64,000 nt of DNA from Enoplolaimus lenunculus (Eukaryota > Nematoda > Enoplea > Enoplida > Thoracostomopsidae): the NCBI GenBank assembly GCA_030248215.1, contig JASANG010002236.1, positions 1-64,000 on the forward strand, read 5' to 3'. Below, in pieces: positions 21,901-36,900 of the stretch. Under the pieces are notes generated by a model. That model was not told the DNA's origin. It did no database searches and saw only the letters and a list, made by a program, of their open reading frames with translations. Numbering within the stretch: position 1 is the first letter of the stretch; every line of letters starts with the position of its first letter. The translations under genes were made by a program, and so were the position numbers.

Positions 21901-24900
21901 GTGCAACCAAATGCCAAAATATACCGGTGCTGGAACCGGACTGGTTCTTGTGTTTCCAAGCATTGTCAAAATGGCTTTTTGTTACTGCTCAACTGGTTTT
22001 TCAGGCGGATTTTTAACCGAAAATCATCGACTTCTAACGCGACTCAAAATGATGACTGATGAGCATCGTCGTGAAAAAGAGCAACTCGCAGCGCGCTATG
22101 ACGCCCGTCTTCGAAAGCTAAGACGAATGCTGCCAAACGAAACCAATTGCACAGGACCTGATTGGGGTACTGAAGCAGCGTTGATTGTCGAAGCGAAAGA
22201 AGCGCTCGTTGTGCCAACACCAACCATTGAATATGATTCAGGTGATTTCGTAAATTTTGTTAACACCTCTTGCTCAAGTCGCCGAGTTAAGTAAATACTG
22301 AACTTTTTGTTCAAAGCAAAAGATGCTAATTTTACGTTTGTGTTATGTGAATTGGAGGTGGATATCATGAACATATATTGTATTTGTTATCGTAATTAGG
22401 TTGAGCATATATACTTAGTATGCTAGAACTAGTTAGCGACTTGCTAATATTTTTGCTTTGCGATTATGCTGGAAATTTCTATGTTTGAAAATTTTAGATA
22501 TAATTTAGGCTGCTTAACAACACAGTCCTGTTGTGTATAATTTTACGTGTTTCAAGCTGTTTAGGCATTACAAGTGACGGCCGCACTGCGAGCCCCGATG
22601 ATTTAGCCGGGCGCCGACTTAAAGATGACTCTGAACCAGCTGTGGAGGACCCCAAAATGGCGAGCGATTCGTTGCACAGGAGTCCTTACGGACCTCGCGG
22701 CTCCTCTGGCTACTCTCGGTCTGTCGTTCAAACTACTGAAACGGCAGTGCAAACGGAACCAGACCGCAGTATAGCTGAATCTACCCGTGAGTTACAACGA
22801 GTTCAACTCGAGTGTTTGGGGCTTCAAAATAGACTCGCTGAGCTCGAAGCTAGCAATGTTCGAGTACAAGAATTAGAATGTGGGATGCCACACTACACAA
22901 CTACAATTGGACGGTTAACTTCGGGATCTAGAGCAGAACTAGACATTGATACGAAGACCTGTGATACCTTTGAAAGCACTGTTGCCGCTGCTACAACGAA
23001 TTATGACCAAGTGATTGCGGAACGTAACGCACAAGCAATTATTGAACTCACCGCTCAGTTACAAGCGTACAAAGTCGAATGTATTGAATGGCGAAGTAAA
23101 GCATCTGAACGTGAACTGGAAGCAAAAGAATCGGCGGCACAATATGGAGAGCTGGAAGCAGATTATGAAGAGCTACGAGCAAGGTTGACACAGTACGAAA
23201 GTGTAAGCGAGCATGGTGGAGAATGCTTAAATCCAACGTGCGTTGAAATGCGAGCAAAGTTGGCTGATGTCGAACAACAACTTGTTGCGGCACAAAAATC
23301 AGGAGGTGCTGGAGGAAAAAGACTGAGTCAAAAATTGTCGAAACAAACGGCGTCGGTGCAAATTCCGTCCCGGCCCGGGTCAGTGGTGAGTGGGTTTGGG
23401 GGTAGTGATCTGCGACAATCAATTTCGGTAGGTGCCTCGCCGATTTCGTCATCGTTTTGCGGGTCGCCGTTGTCCTTGGGGTTGCCAGGGGGTAGCCGAT
23501 CGGACAGTCAGCATGGGTCGAAAAGTTTACCGGTATCGCCAGCTCGAAAGCGAGACACGATATATGGAATCGACGAAGAAAGTGAAGAACCAACCGAAAA
23601 AGATGATATTGATCAAGGAACTGTCGTTGTGGATGGTGAAGGGCAAGAATGTCTGCCGGATTTGGCACTTCGGCTTCAAGTGCGCACTGAACAATTGGAT
23701 ACAGCAAACCGAGGGTTGCAATCCCTACGCGACGACTACAAAATTAAGCTGACTGAACTCGAAGTCGCCGAGCTGACAATGGAACGAATGCGAGATCAAA
23801 TTATTCAACAAACGGAAAAAATTCGGACAATGGAAGAATTGGTCGGGAAACTTGAATCTGCCGGTGTTCCGGTTCCGGCGGACGGTGGCGACGGTACAGT
23901 GTCGGTGACGCCGGCATTGATGAGAAAGAAAACCCGATTCGGAATGATACAGACACAGTCGAGAAATCTTGAAACCACTCTGACTGGAGCTCAAATTGAC
24001 GCGATGACTGAAGAACTGGGTGACTTACGAGCGAAATACGACGAAATTTGTGAACGATACGATTGCGAGACTGAAGAGCTACAATTCAAGTTGGACGAGG
24101 TCACCAAAAATCTTGCCGTTCAAACATCGGTTGCTGAAGGTCTCAGTCATCAACTGGCGTCAGTACAAGCGGATTACGATGCGGCAATGAATCGATGGAA
24201 TTCTGAGCGACAATTTTTGTCCAGTAAAATACAAGAAATCACGCCAGTTGCGTCACGGGTACCACAACTGGAGCGTGAGCTGAACGAAGCGCTACAGGAA
24301 TCAGCAACAGAACGCCACGCGTGCCGAACCTTGAAAGAAGAATACGAACGAGCTCTAGAAGATGCACTGTCGGGTAATTTAAAAGCTCAAGCAACCATTG
24401 AATCGTACTGGCACGAAAAAATTGGCAACTTAGAGCAACAATTAGCGGCGACGAAACGCGCCTTAGAACGCGTCCAACAAGATTTTAGTAGTACTAAAAT
24501 TTTACTAAATCTAGAAAAATCAGAACTGCAACAACAAGTTGAAGAACAATGCGAAGAACTAAAAGCGCTTCATGCTCGCATACACACTCCAACTGTGTGG
24601 GTTGGTACACAAACTGATGTGGAATTTGAGTCTGCTAGTGTTCAAACAGAAATACCGGCTTTATTGTCGAAAGGTGTTGGAGTATATCCCATTGTACATG
24701 ACAAGTGTATTATTGCACAACCTGAATGCGAAGAACGTGGGGTGATGGTGCAAGAAATCATGGTTGAACGCTATGTGCAAGCAACTGCAGATTGTACGGA
24801 AGTTGCAACTGTAATTGATTACGCTGAAATCTATGGTGATCGCATTCGACTAATTAATGCACGAAAAGATCAGTTGCAAGTTGCGAAACAGCAATTATTG

Positions 24901-27900
24901 CAAGTTGCAGAAAAATGCTCGATGACAACTCAGTTTGGACAACAAATCGACGACTTCCTGGCTCAGATGGTTTCGTACGAAAATGAATTAGAAAATGTTT
25001 CGTTGATACATTTATCGGAAATTAACGATCGCCGGAGTGACGTGAATGATTTGATTTGTCGACTAATTGCAGAACGCTACCAAGCGCGCCAGCGAGACCG
25101 AGCAAAGTTTGACTCATTGAGGCTAAAATATCGAGAGTTAAGCGAAGAGATTGAAATATTGATGACGGAATTTACGGCAAAGAGGCATGAACTAAAAGCT
25201 GAGTTACAAGACGCTAGCGATGATCGTGTATTTTTAGCACGAAAGCTGGCTGGAGTTCAACATAAACTGCGAACACTTAACGATGATTATAGCCAAGTCT
25301 TTGAGGCGGAACCAACAGCTGGTTCCAGTGTTTCACCGTATCTTGTAGATCCGATAGCGCTGGCAGAGGGTGGAGATAGCTCTATTGATCAATATATGAT
25401 GATGTTTGATAAGGGGCGACAAATGAAAACAGTTGAAACGTTGTTTGATATTACTGCACCAAGTGAAATATGTTCTACCACTGCTTGCCTGAGTCAGTCT
25501 GGCAACTATATGTGTGTAGTTGAATCAGCGAAAAGTCAAGTAGGGTACCTGGGGTCGCCGGCAGGTTGTGGTGGGGGCCTGCAAGATAGCGGCATTTCTG
25601 AAACAGCAAAAAGTAGCCCTGAACACGGGACGTCTGGAGTCGTGGCTCAGCGCGGTGAGCAATCCGGAACGATTCCGTTGACACACCGGAAATTGACGAT
25701 TAAACAAATTGACGATGTAAGTGCAATTCAAAGCGAGCGAGCAAAATATATCGCACATCAGTTGTTGTCAGAAAACGAAAATATGAGATCACAATTGGAG
25801 TCTGTTCAAAACCGTATCGACGGAGCGTTAAAGCGGTATTCTGTTGCGTCTAAAGCACGAAAACTTATCGATAATGTAGCCGTTAGGCCTTCAAGAACGC
25901 GCCGTCCGCCTATAACATCTTTACGACGATGTATTTCAGCTCAAAATCTCGCATCACTCTCCAATAGCCAAGTCCTAGATCGATACTTGAAAGATTCAAG
26001 CTATGAAAAATCAGACAGCAGTGATATTGATTTAGATACTGTGCGAGAAATCATTTCAACCCAGCCATTACTGCCTACCCTTGAATTTACGGTCACTTCA
26101 GACGAATTAAAATCAGAAATGGACGCAATTAAGGCGGACTTGAACGCAGCTTTAGCTGTGGATCCCCGAGAATTTGGACTGGACCCTAGCGTATCCGTTC
26201 GAAAATCGGCAGCCCTAGCAGCCGTGCGTCCGGCAAAGACTAAAATTACAGCCGCAGCCATTGAAGCGCTACCTTCAGAACACGAACAAATGACTCGACG
26301 ACTTCAAAAATGGCTTGCAAGCGATTTAGAACAAGAAAAATCTGATCTAGAAAGCGTTGCACAATGGTATCAACACGATAAAGCGCAATTAATTGCAATG
26401 TTAGATAGTGTTCGGTTAAAGTTCATGGCTGAAAAACAATCAAAAGAAACAATCGGTGAGACTCTTAAAGAAACAAGTGATCAACTTGCAACGCTTTCTC
26501 AGCTGCATCGTGAAGTTTGCGCTGAACTTGAGCTGTATAAACGAGAAGACGTTCAGCGAGTTAAACAATTAAGAAACGATGATGAAAATGATTGCAGTTA
26601 TAATAATCAGTCACGTTTAGTCTCACAGTCAAACACTGAGCTTGCGTCTACAAATCAAGCGCAGCCGCTTGAACCACAAGAAATAACTGACCCTTCTACA
26701 GGCGACACTGCTATAATCGGTCGAAAAACAAAATATTCAAAGCAACAACCGTCGTCATCTGCGTCAAAAGAGTTCAGTGTTAAAAAACAACAATCACTCG
26801 TCAAAGAAGTTGTTTGTTTGGAAAAACAATTCCGCGCTGCACGATATGAGAAAGCAGTGTCACAGAGTGAACTCAATCAATTACGCGGTGAGCTTGAAGT
26901 GATAAGAGCAGCGTACGAAACCGAACGCGACAAATTGTTGGCTAAAATCGAAAGTGCTACCGGTGAAGTTTGGCTACCGCCAACGAGTGGCATTGAAGAG
27001 CTGGAGAATGGCTCAGATGTGCCAGGGCAGCATTGCTTGGTAAGCGGATCACGTCGCAAAGGAGGACAACTTCTTGAACTTGAAGCAGGAGTTAATTTTG
27101 TACGTGAGTTGCAGAAAAATCTTGAAATTAAAAAACAAGAAGTTCACGATTTAAGTTTACGCTACGAACGCGATACACGCAGTTTAGCTGAAGAATTGTA
27201 CGCCGAGCGGCACAAAAAAGGCAATGTTGAGTATATTAAAGAGTTATCGAAACGCCTTGACAGTAAAGACGCAGAAATTACTCAGTTGAAAATTGAACTC
27301 GAAGAAAGGGGTGGGAGTGCGTTTACAGTGGCTGACTCGTACACCAACGGTGCTCAAGAGATTGCCGATACTTGTTACGAAAATCGTTTTGACGCATCTC
27401 CTGAGGTTGAGCAAGTAACATCTACTTTGGTGGGAGGGTCGACATCAGACCAGCTCCGTCAAGCATCAGAAGGTGGAAGCCGAATCCTACTGCGGCGACA
27501 AATTGAGGCAAACCGAATGGAAATCAAATCGCTTCATGCAAATTTGGTTGAACTTCGTGATACGTACGAACGCAGGCTGGCAGATCTCAGCGAAAAACTA
27601 CGGGTGACAGCGAACGTTTTGAGCGAAAAAGACCATCTTCTCCAGTTGGCGACTGGACAACAACAACGTGTTGAATTTGAATTGTTCGAACAACAAAAAA
27701 TATTCAACGAAGATAAACGACTAATGCTCGAAGCCATCGATATGTTGGATGCTGATAAAAAAGAATTATTCAATCGAATTGCTCAGTTGGAACAAGAAAC
27801 CAATGAGCTAAAACGGGCCGGCGTAGCTAAAAAGACCTCTTCTCTAGACGCACAGGCTGGCGTGATTGGTTCTTCTGAGCGTATCTGGAAACAAGAATTG

Positions 27901-30900
27901 GCTGCGACCAAAACGCGGTACGAAACCGATTTAAGATCACTGCGACGGGATTTGCTGGCAGAACATCAACGTTTCGAAAATTATCGTTATGATTCAGTTG
28001 CTAAAATTCGAGCTATGAACAGTATTATCACAGATCGTGAAGGTAAGTTTTGGGGGTTTGGTTTGAAATGAGTGGTAGAATTTGACAGCCTCGTCGGTGG
28101 TAAACCTTCACTCAGCGGTCGCTCAAAAATGGTTAATGTTTGAAAATGTTTTCACAATTGTGTTTCTTATATCCTCCCCTGATCATTACACACCAAAATT
28201 TGCGTTGTATTGCAAATTAAATATTATTTCAAGTACCTGATTTCTCGTTTCACATCCGGTTGAAAATCTGTAGGCTCACGGATCCTGCTCCAGTATTTTT
28301 ACCTCCAGTTGGACGCTGTTTCGTAGATTACTGTTTATGGTCGAAAAAGCTAAATTGTTTCTGCTTAAACAGCCTAAGGGAGACGCCATATTCAGCGGCG
28401 CAAGTTAAAATTTGTTATTTCTAAATTGTTTTGCGGTACCTTGCAGCGCCGTATGCCAATCCGTGTACGATGCCGCATGGTGTCGGGCATCTCCGGGCCA
28501 CGCTGGACATCACAGGACTGCGTCTGGCTACGCCCATGTCATGGCAACACTTTGAATCCCATAGTGATTTTTGTTCAAGGGTTTTAGGCATTTTTTCAGC
28601 TGGTAACACAAGAGACCCTTCATTCGAAATTGTTTAAACCAAGTAACCAACGTCCCGTTTCAAAATCTAAGCTCCACCCATGAGCACCACCAAACTGTTG
28701 CCATATGTATCTTCAGCACATATCCGCATTCTTGAGCGTGAATTGCGATCAGCGGAAGATAGCGTTCTCAACGTCAAAGAACGCGCAAATAATTTAGAGA
28801 CGAGGCTTAAAGCTGAACTGACGGCCGCACGCGAACGCGAACAACACTCAAGACGGGTACGGTTCTACCAAGCCGGGACTTGCGAGCAACGCCATACCTC
28901 CAGGGGTGCTTACGAGATGGCATCCGACTGGAGCGAACTGGAGTCGTCAAGTGGCCAACTGACCACGGAAATCGGTAAGCAGTGGGGTACAGTGGCGTGT
29001 CCAGGATTTGATTTCAGGAGAGTATAACATCATATAAAAAATTTTACGTCTAGAATCAAAAAGGTCATTCGAAAGACGATCCATGTATATAACAGGGCCT
29101 GAACAGTAGTATAAGCATATTCCTAAGCCTAAGCCTAAGCCTAAACCTAAGTCTAAGTCTAAGCAAAAAAAATTAGTCTAAAGCTTAAACTGACTCTATT
29201 ATAGCCCTCTGGAAAACGATCCGGCACTGTTCTATACATGGGCCCTAAGGACTATAATGTGCACTGTATAACTGACTTGTTTAAATAAGGTTGTGCTGCG
29301 GCTTAAGTAAAAATACGACTTCTGAAAAAAACACCGCCTTCAACGACAGCACTCGTTTTTGAGTAAATATGAAATAACACACAAATGAGCTCTTGTACAC
29401 TCAACCTCACTTACGTTTAGACTTAGGCATAGGTAAAGTTTCTTCTAAACATAAGCTTAAGCATACAAGTCTAAGCATAAACGTAAGACAAGTGTACAAG
29501 AGCTGGAAAATGATATGCAAGTTTGGTTGTTTATTTTATATGAAACTAGCTAGGATTGTGCAATACTTTTGTGTACAGCACAACGCCGTGTGGCGCCATT
29601 CGTCACAGGACGACGCCATTCGTCGCAGGGCGACGCCATTCGTCATAGGACGACGCCATGCGTTGCATTGTGAAGATTATTTTTTGACGGAACGCGCCCG
29701 CGCCGCGCAGCGAGTAAAGCGCAATCATAAAAGTTGCTCACAGCGACCGTGTTTCAATTTGACATAAAATAGTTGAATGCAAATATATGCTTTTAGAAAC
29801 TGCAGCATGCATCGTAAACAAAATGATGTCAAATCTAAGCACAACGAGTAGTTCACTCGGATCAACAACAACGCTTACTGATGACGAACAACCCGTGCCG
29901 CTGCTCAAAGATCTAAGCTCTGACGTTCGAAACTATAAAGCACGAGCCGAATCGTTCAATGCAGAACCACGTACGGCACGGCTTACCGATCAAATATCTG
30001 TTGCGAAAACTGAAGATAGTTTTGTCACTGCAACATGTCGTTTATCGCCTGTTGTTGTACCTGCGACACTACAAACTAATGACAAGTCCATAAAGCGTTC
30101 TGAATCTCGGGCAATTTCTACAGCTCATCGTGAAAGATCAAGTTCGTTGCTGAATAAATACCCTCCCGCCGAAGACGATGACAACATGGCGGCAAGTAGC
30201 GGCGAAACAGACTCAAATTCGGCAGAATCGTCGACGAGTGCTCACGTGGACGCGAAACGTGACATCCTTGATATCACTAGAATGACCGGTAGGTGCACAG
30301 TTGTTTATTGGATTAATAAACCAGGCTGAGGTTTAGAATTTGGTACAAGTTAGGGGTAGCCTAAAGCCTAACCCATAGTTTATGCTTTTTGGAAAAATAA
30401 ATATTAATACGGGGAAAGTTTTGTTTCTTATCAAACTTACGCTGTAAACAAATACGTATATATACGTACAGGCCCGAGTCCATTTATATAACTCTTGATA
30501 CAATATAGCCAAATGGCTCCGTTTGATTTGTAAACAAAGCTTTATTGTTGTATACTTCAAAAGAATCTACCGATCATTAACGTTCGCGTCCCGTGAAAGT
30601 TTACAAGTTGCATAGTTTTGTCGAAGAGTTATCACCTTGTTTAGCTACAGATGTTGGTTTGTAATATTTGTAACAAATAAGAACTTCAACCGGCATGTTA
30701 CAATGCTGGGGTTACTGTACATATTTGCATATTTACGCTTAGGCTGAGGCTTTAGGATAAGGAGAGTTACCTGTGCCTAAGCCTAAATCATAGCTTTATA
30801 ATAAGTCTTACCCTTAACCTTAAACGTTAAAGGGAAACTATACAAGGACCAATACTGGCAAATAGCAGCGACGTTATGTTTTCATTCGTGGCCAAATATT

Positions 30901-33900
30901 GTGATTTTAATCCATAAATAATAAACGTTTGACTTTTCAGCACTAAATATCTGGAAATGTAATGTAGAATATAGACGCCAAAACAGGACGTCCATTTTGT
31001 CAGAGCCCCGGATATTCGGTTGAACACTACTATGTACATACTAGTCAAAGATGGTTGCCGGTATATGACCGTTAACAAACCAAAAAACTTTCAAAACGTC
31101 GCATTAACATTTGTCTTTAAACTCGAGTAGGCATTTTTCTTTTAATTTTTGCTGTCTGAACACAAATTTAGTGTCAGTTGTATTATTAACATTAAAGTTT
31201 AATTATAATCGGAAAACACAAGCTGCATGTTTTCCAGCTATAACAGTATAATCGTTAAGGCCCACCTTGACAGAAACCACTTATATAAGTTTTTGACTCA
31301 TAGATTGAGTGGGGTCTACACACCGCTAACACCCCTCCGATACAAATTCAACATCGTGTTGATATTTTGTAGAAATTGGTTTTGCAACGATAGACAGCAG
31401 TACCGTATTTGAGTCTTTATGGCTCCTGTGCACGTATTCTCAAATGTGTGTAGTATCTATCACCAGTCAGCGATATGTTTCCAAACTGACGAACTGTCAA
31501 ATAAGAAAAATGTGATGAATTTCACACTTCACGCTTCGCTGGTTCGAAAACTACAAGACCTATATCGCCAACTGGTGTTAGGTGCTACGCACATTTAAGA
31601 CTACGTCCTCTTTACATATGCTATAGTGATATATAGTGATATATTACATTGACTCTGAAAATATCACAGATTTGTCCACGAAACTTTTTATGAGCATAAT
31701 TCTACCACCACACCTTGTTGTATCCAATATATTCTAAACTCCAATTTTTTACGTTCTTGGAAATTTTTAAAAAAGTCATAAAGCAACTGGAAAATTTTAA
31801 AAAATTCATAAAGCAACTGGAAAATGTAGTATTCTGTTGATCTGTTCTAGAAATTGATCCATCAACGCTTGCTAGCGTCACCGCCACTGGCGAATTTGTG
31901 CCAGACACCCCGGCACCTCCGCCGCCAGATCACTACCAACAGTCTTATTTGAGCCTGGTGCGTCAAAATGTGGAATTTGATCGCCGAATTGACTCGTTGT
32001 CCAAAGAACTTGCGATGACTTCGCGTGAACTGGACACAACGCGTCATAAACTGACCACAGAACTGAGACGGCTTGAAGCTGAAAACGCAATTTTGAAACA
32101 AGCGATTGAAATTTCGTCAGCAAAATTGCTGTAAGCAACGCGTTTTTGACGTTTATTTCAGCGAAGATTTGAGTTTGTTTTTAGCATTTTTAATGTGCAG
32201 TTTATCACCGTAAAATTGATTTGCGGGATGTGGTGAGATGCAGAGGATAGCAGAGGATATTGTGAAACGAGCGGAAAGCAAGAACGTTTTTCGAAGAGTT
32301 TGTCTTCAAATTTTAACCGACCAAAAACAGTGCAGAAATCAGTGTTCACAAAAATAGTTGAATTGTCCCGTTAAAAGTCCATTCTACTCGCTGATCTAAG
32401 CTTAAGATTTAACTTTGTTTTTTTGTCCAAACTGAAATATGTTGTGAATTGTTTGCTGTGACCGAACTAATTCAGCTAATTTACAACGTTCGCAAAAGTG
32501 TGTCTTGCTTATTTTTCAAAGGCCTTAACATAAGTTTGTAATATTTTTTGAAAAAGATTAATATCCTCCCAAACCTACTAAACCATCTGCTTAAATGAAA
32601 TTTTATTTTGACAACACATTTTTGCACTATACAAGATTGGTGTAAAACTCAATTTTATACTGTTAATCTTGATTACTTGACTGCCTGCTAAAATTTATGG
32701 TAACCGCTAATATTTGATTTTTCGTAGGAATACAACCAGAAGTTGTGTAGGTGACGCCACCACGGGTGTTTACCAGGGTGCAAAACGGAACTGGCAAATT
32801 TATACCGGAATCGAAATCGGAATCGGAAGTGATACACAGCAAATTTATACCGAAATCGGAATCGGAACATCAAATTTATATCGGAATCGGGATCAGAACT
32901 AGAAATTTTTTGACTATACGGATAGTTTGTATTAACAAGTAAAATATTGATTTAGGGTGTTTGTTAACTGTCAACAATTCTCAAAAACGTCACATGAACA
33001 AGTTAGCAATCGTTTTTGGCTCTGTAAAGCTAAAATACAATTAATTATTCATCAGTTAACTTATCGAAAACAATTTAATTGATAAATTATGTAGAATTTT
33101 TAGACAACATATCACAACAAGTATGCCTAAATTTAAGATGTGCAAATTCCGATTCCGATTGATAGTGCAATCGGAATCGGAATTTCGATTGCACCCTGGC
33201 GTTCACCCTCGTAAAACGACAATTTTTTTCAGAACTGTTCAAAGAATCATCAAAATTTTCGCCACTCCATAGCAACTCTTTATGTCCTCACGATTGCTAA
33301 TTCCTGGTCGCGGGGCTAGTTTTTCGTTTATATTGAGCTTAATTTTCTCCTATGCTGTTGCGTTGTAACCTTAACAGTCAGTATGGTTTAACAAGCGTAA
33401 CGTTCAAGTTAAATTAATTTATTGACCCAGCCGTAGATCCTACTTTCAGAAATCGGGTGTCAGGCGACGTAGAGCGGAGCGCAACGCAAAAGCAAACCGA
33501 ATGTGAATCAACACAAACTCCGCGCTCGATGTTGAAGCATGCATTCTCCTCACAAGACGGTCAAACCATTTGTTACCGTGATACTGGATTTCAAACTGAT
33601 CCAGTAGGCGTGGGCTCGGCTGTTATTGAGCCTAGATTGGATCAAAGTAAGTCAGACAACGTATCGACTGCCGTCTCAGCCCTTAAACTTCACGCTGAGC
33701 CCAAAATAACGTCCATCGCAACTCAAACTGAACCGGTTATTGCTGTCGAATTTAACCAAACCACATTGGCAAAGGAAACTTTTAATCTTAGCGGTAATGT
33801 GCTAGCTATGACATCATCAGCAGAAATGACGTCATCGTATTCGCAAACTGATGAAGAATTAGCTATGTTATTTTCATATAGTAAAGATCAGTCTGAAACA

Positions 33901-36900
33901 AACGATACCGGAAGCCAAACTGACCCTGAAATTGATCCTGGTCGTCCTCGGCGATCGGCTGCGTCCGCTCATGTATCTACGATCACGGATTGGATTGATT
34001 CTTCACTTTACCAGCAACTGGGTCCTATGTTCAGTCCTGCGGAATCCTTGTCTCAGTTGCCTCAAGCAGAACTCAACGTTTTGTCGACCATGTCGAGTTA
34101 TACGCAAACGCCGATGTATTTAAGCGCTGTTGGTTCGCTTACTACTGGGCAAGCAGACGATGTGTATATTAGCATGGCGTCGTACTCTTCCGCAGATATT
34201 CCAATTAGTAACGAACAAATTTCCGGCAGCGTACACATGAACCCGGTGAAAATGTCTGAATTTACCTCAACGTCAGGAAGTGCAACGCTTTTGAGTAAAG
34301 TATACCGGCCCGGCGCATCGATTAGAACCGAACTTCAACGGTGTGATATGGCAAGTCAAGTTGAGCGTGAAGCTGAAACGGAATCCTGGTCACAAACTGA
34401 CAAGATCGTTTCAGAAGGTTGGTCGCAAACTGACGATTTAATTCAACCTGCCTGCCCAGTTACAACTCAAACAGACCCGGAAGTAACAGCTGTGTCAGTT
34501 GAGATTGCATCACAAACAGACGCAGCGGTTCATTGGATGATTGAAAGTTTACGAACACTACATCCACAAGGAGTATTTCAAGAGAACCCTGTTGAAAAAG
34601 CGAAAAGAGTTGACACCGGCGTTCAATTCGCGTCACAGTTGTCTGTTTCGAATTCCGCTCAGACTGAAGGATCTGGCTATCGAGAGCCAATAATGACAAC
34701 TTCTGAAACTCAAACCAGTCACCCGCAAACGTCAGGGTCCCCGTTTAAACTTGACGTATTTTCGGTGAAACTAAGCGAGCTGGAACCGGCAAACGCGAAT
34801 GACGAGGGTGGCAAACCGCCACGACATCCGGTGAGATCTCGAAAACATTCCATCGATTCGTATATGTTGAAACGAGGATCGGAATCAGACCGCGGTAACA
34901 TGTCCGTATCGGCGTATATTCCGTCTGAGAATGTTGAGATGGTCGAAAGACAAATTCTAGAGCCACCGCCACAATTACGATCAAAATTATTTTTACCGGA
35001 AGCGAAATCACGAGAGGTACGTTCCAGTTCAACACAAACTGTGGAATCTCAGAAAGAAACTCAATCTCAACTTGTCGCCGTGAAATCTGATTTGCTGTCA
35101 CCTCCAGTAGCACCGACCAATTTAACACGACGCTACAGTAATCCACAAAGCGATTCGGAAAGGCAACAAGCAATTGACGCAATTAGTAATGGCAATTTTA
35201 CAACCGCAAGTCTTGAGCGGCTATTGGTCAGCGTTGGAGCGAAACAAGGTGGAACGTTATCGCCAACAGCGCTTGAGTCGCGTTCTGATTGGTCGAGAAA
35301 TCGAATGTTGTTAATTCCTGGAACCAATCAAAATTATTTTAAAGTAGTTCAAATTCACCGAAATGATAAACAACCAATGAGCGGCTGGCAAAAACAAAAC
35401 GATCCAATTGAAGAATCAATCTTGCCAGGAACATCATTTGCGACGGCTTTTGCTTTATCTAAAGGTACCGCCAGGCCATTAGATGAAAGTTCGGTAACAA
35501 TTTACGCCGAATTATCCGATATTGGCTGTCAAACACTGGCGGAAACAGAAGAACCGCAAAAATTAACCCAGTCGTATGAAGACAGAAAATTGCGTGACGA
35601 TTATGAACAATCTCAAGTCACTATACGTGTGCTTGAAAATCGCATTGAGCAGCTACAGTCTGAAAACGAACTGGCAGAAGAAAAACACAAAGAAATGTAC
35701 ATGGTGATGTTCAAAAAAGGCCGTGATGTCGCGCGGGCGGAGTTACAGGTAAGCTTTAAACACGCAGGAACGTGTAGCCAGAAGATCATTTTTGCGGGAT
35801 ATAATCTCATTTGGCAGTTTTTTTGCGAACGAGCTTAGCTAGCGAGAAACACTTTTAAATGCGGTTATATATCCTGCCAAAATAACATCTTGGTTAAAAA
35901 CATTTTGTACTTTGCAACTCGGCAAAAGAATTCTAAAATCTACGAATATACGTATATACTTATTTCTTGTCTGTCAAGAAATTTCCGTGGTATATTTCTG
36001 CCATCTCGCTTTGCATATATACTCTCCTGTAATCAAGGATCTGAATACTGCACTAGTGCAATTCTGTATTCTTGATAAGGCGCAGCGAAATTTTAAACTA
36101 TTGTTTAAGGCGCCATTTTGTTGCATCTATCTTATTATGGTAACAGCGGCGTATACAAGAGGAGGGATTGAAGGTATAGCCCGAAATTTGTGGACACAAG
36201 CAAAAGTTTATATAAGCTTTAACCTTCATGATTTTAGAATCCAAAATGTTTCTTTTGCACGAGACAACATAACGTTGCAAAATTAAATGTTGGCCACGTC
36301 CAGGTTTGGGTAAACTATGCGGCTTTGATATTTTTTTTACTTTCGGAAGGGATTTTCAACATTTATCTACGGTAATTAACGGAAGTTTCTGCTGCTAGCT
36401 ACTTCCGCCACGATTTTATTTCAATTAAAGATTGGTCTTAGTTAAGCACCAGCCACGTATTAAGTGCTTCGCGAGGTTTCCGATTGAGGGGTCAAACTTC
36501 CTGTATAATTTTTATCGATGGGTTTTTAGGAGACAGTTTTCAATAAACCAGACACAAGAAAGCTTGTTCGAAGTTTTTAGCGAACATGACACTTTTCCAA
36601 AATTCTGACTACCAGGGTGCAACCGGAATTCCGGTTCCTATTCCGTCAGTTTTTTATCTTCTTGTTCCCGTAAATTTTTAGCGGAATTAGAAATTCTGGT
36701 ATTATAATTTGGTCGGTGGAAATTAAGATTTTTTACTAAAAAAATGACGATAAAAATTAAATAGATTTCATTAGTGTAGTATGCAAACCTCGACAATTGC
36801 CTAAAATATACCATCGAAGGCTATATTTCGCTTCCGTGGATTATAAAAATCTACAATACAGTAGATAAAGTGAATACTTATCTCCAACTAGGGTTATTTC

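Noticed and set aside
23048-23707. 219-codon minus-strand frame opposite golgin exon 5
   Set aside because: A shadow of the strongly supported plus-strand coding exon; it arises from codon bias.
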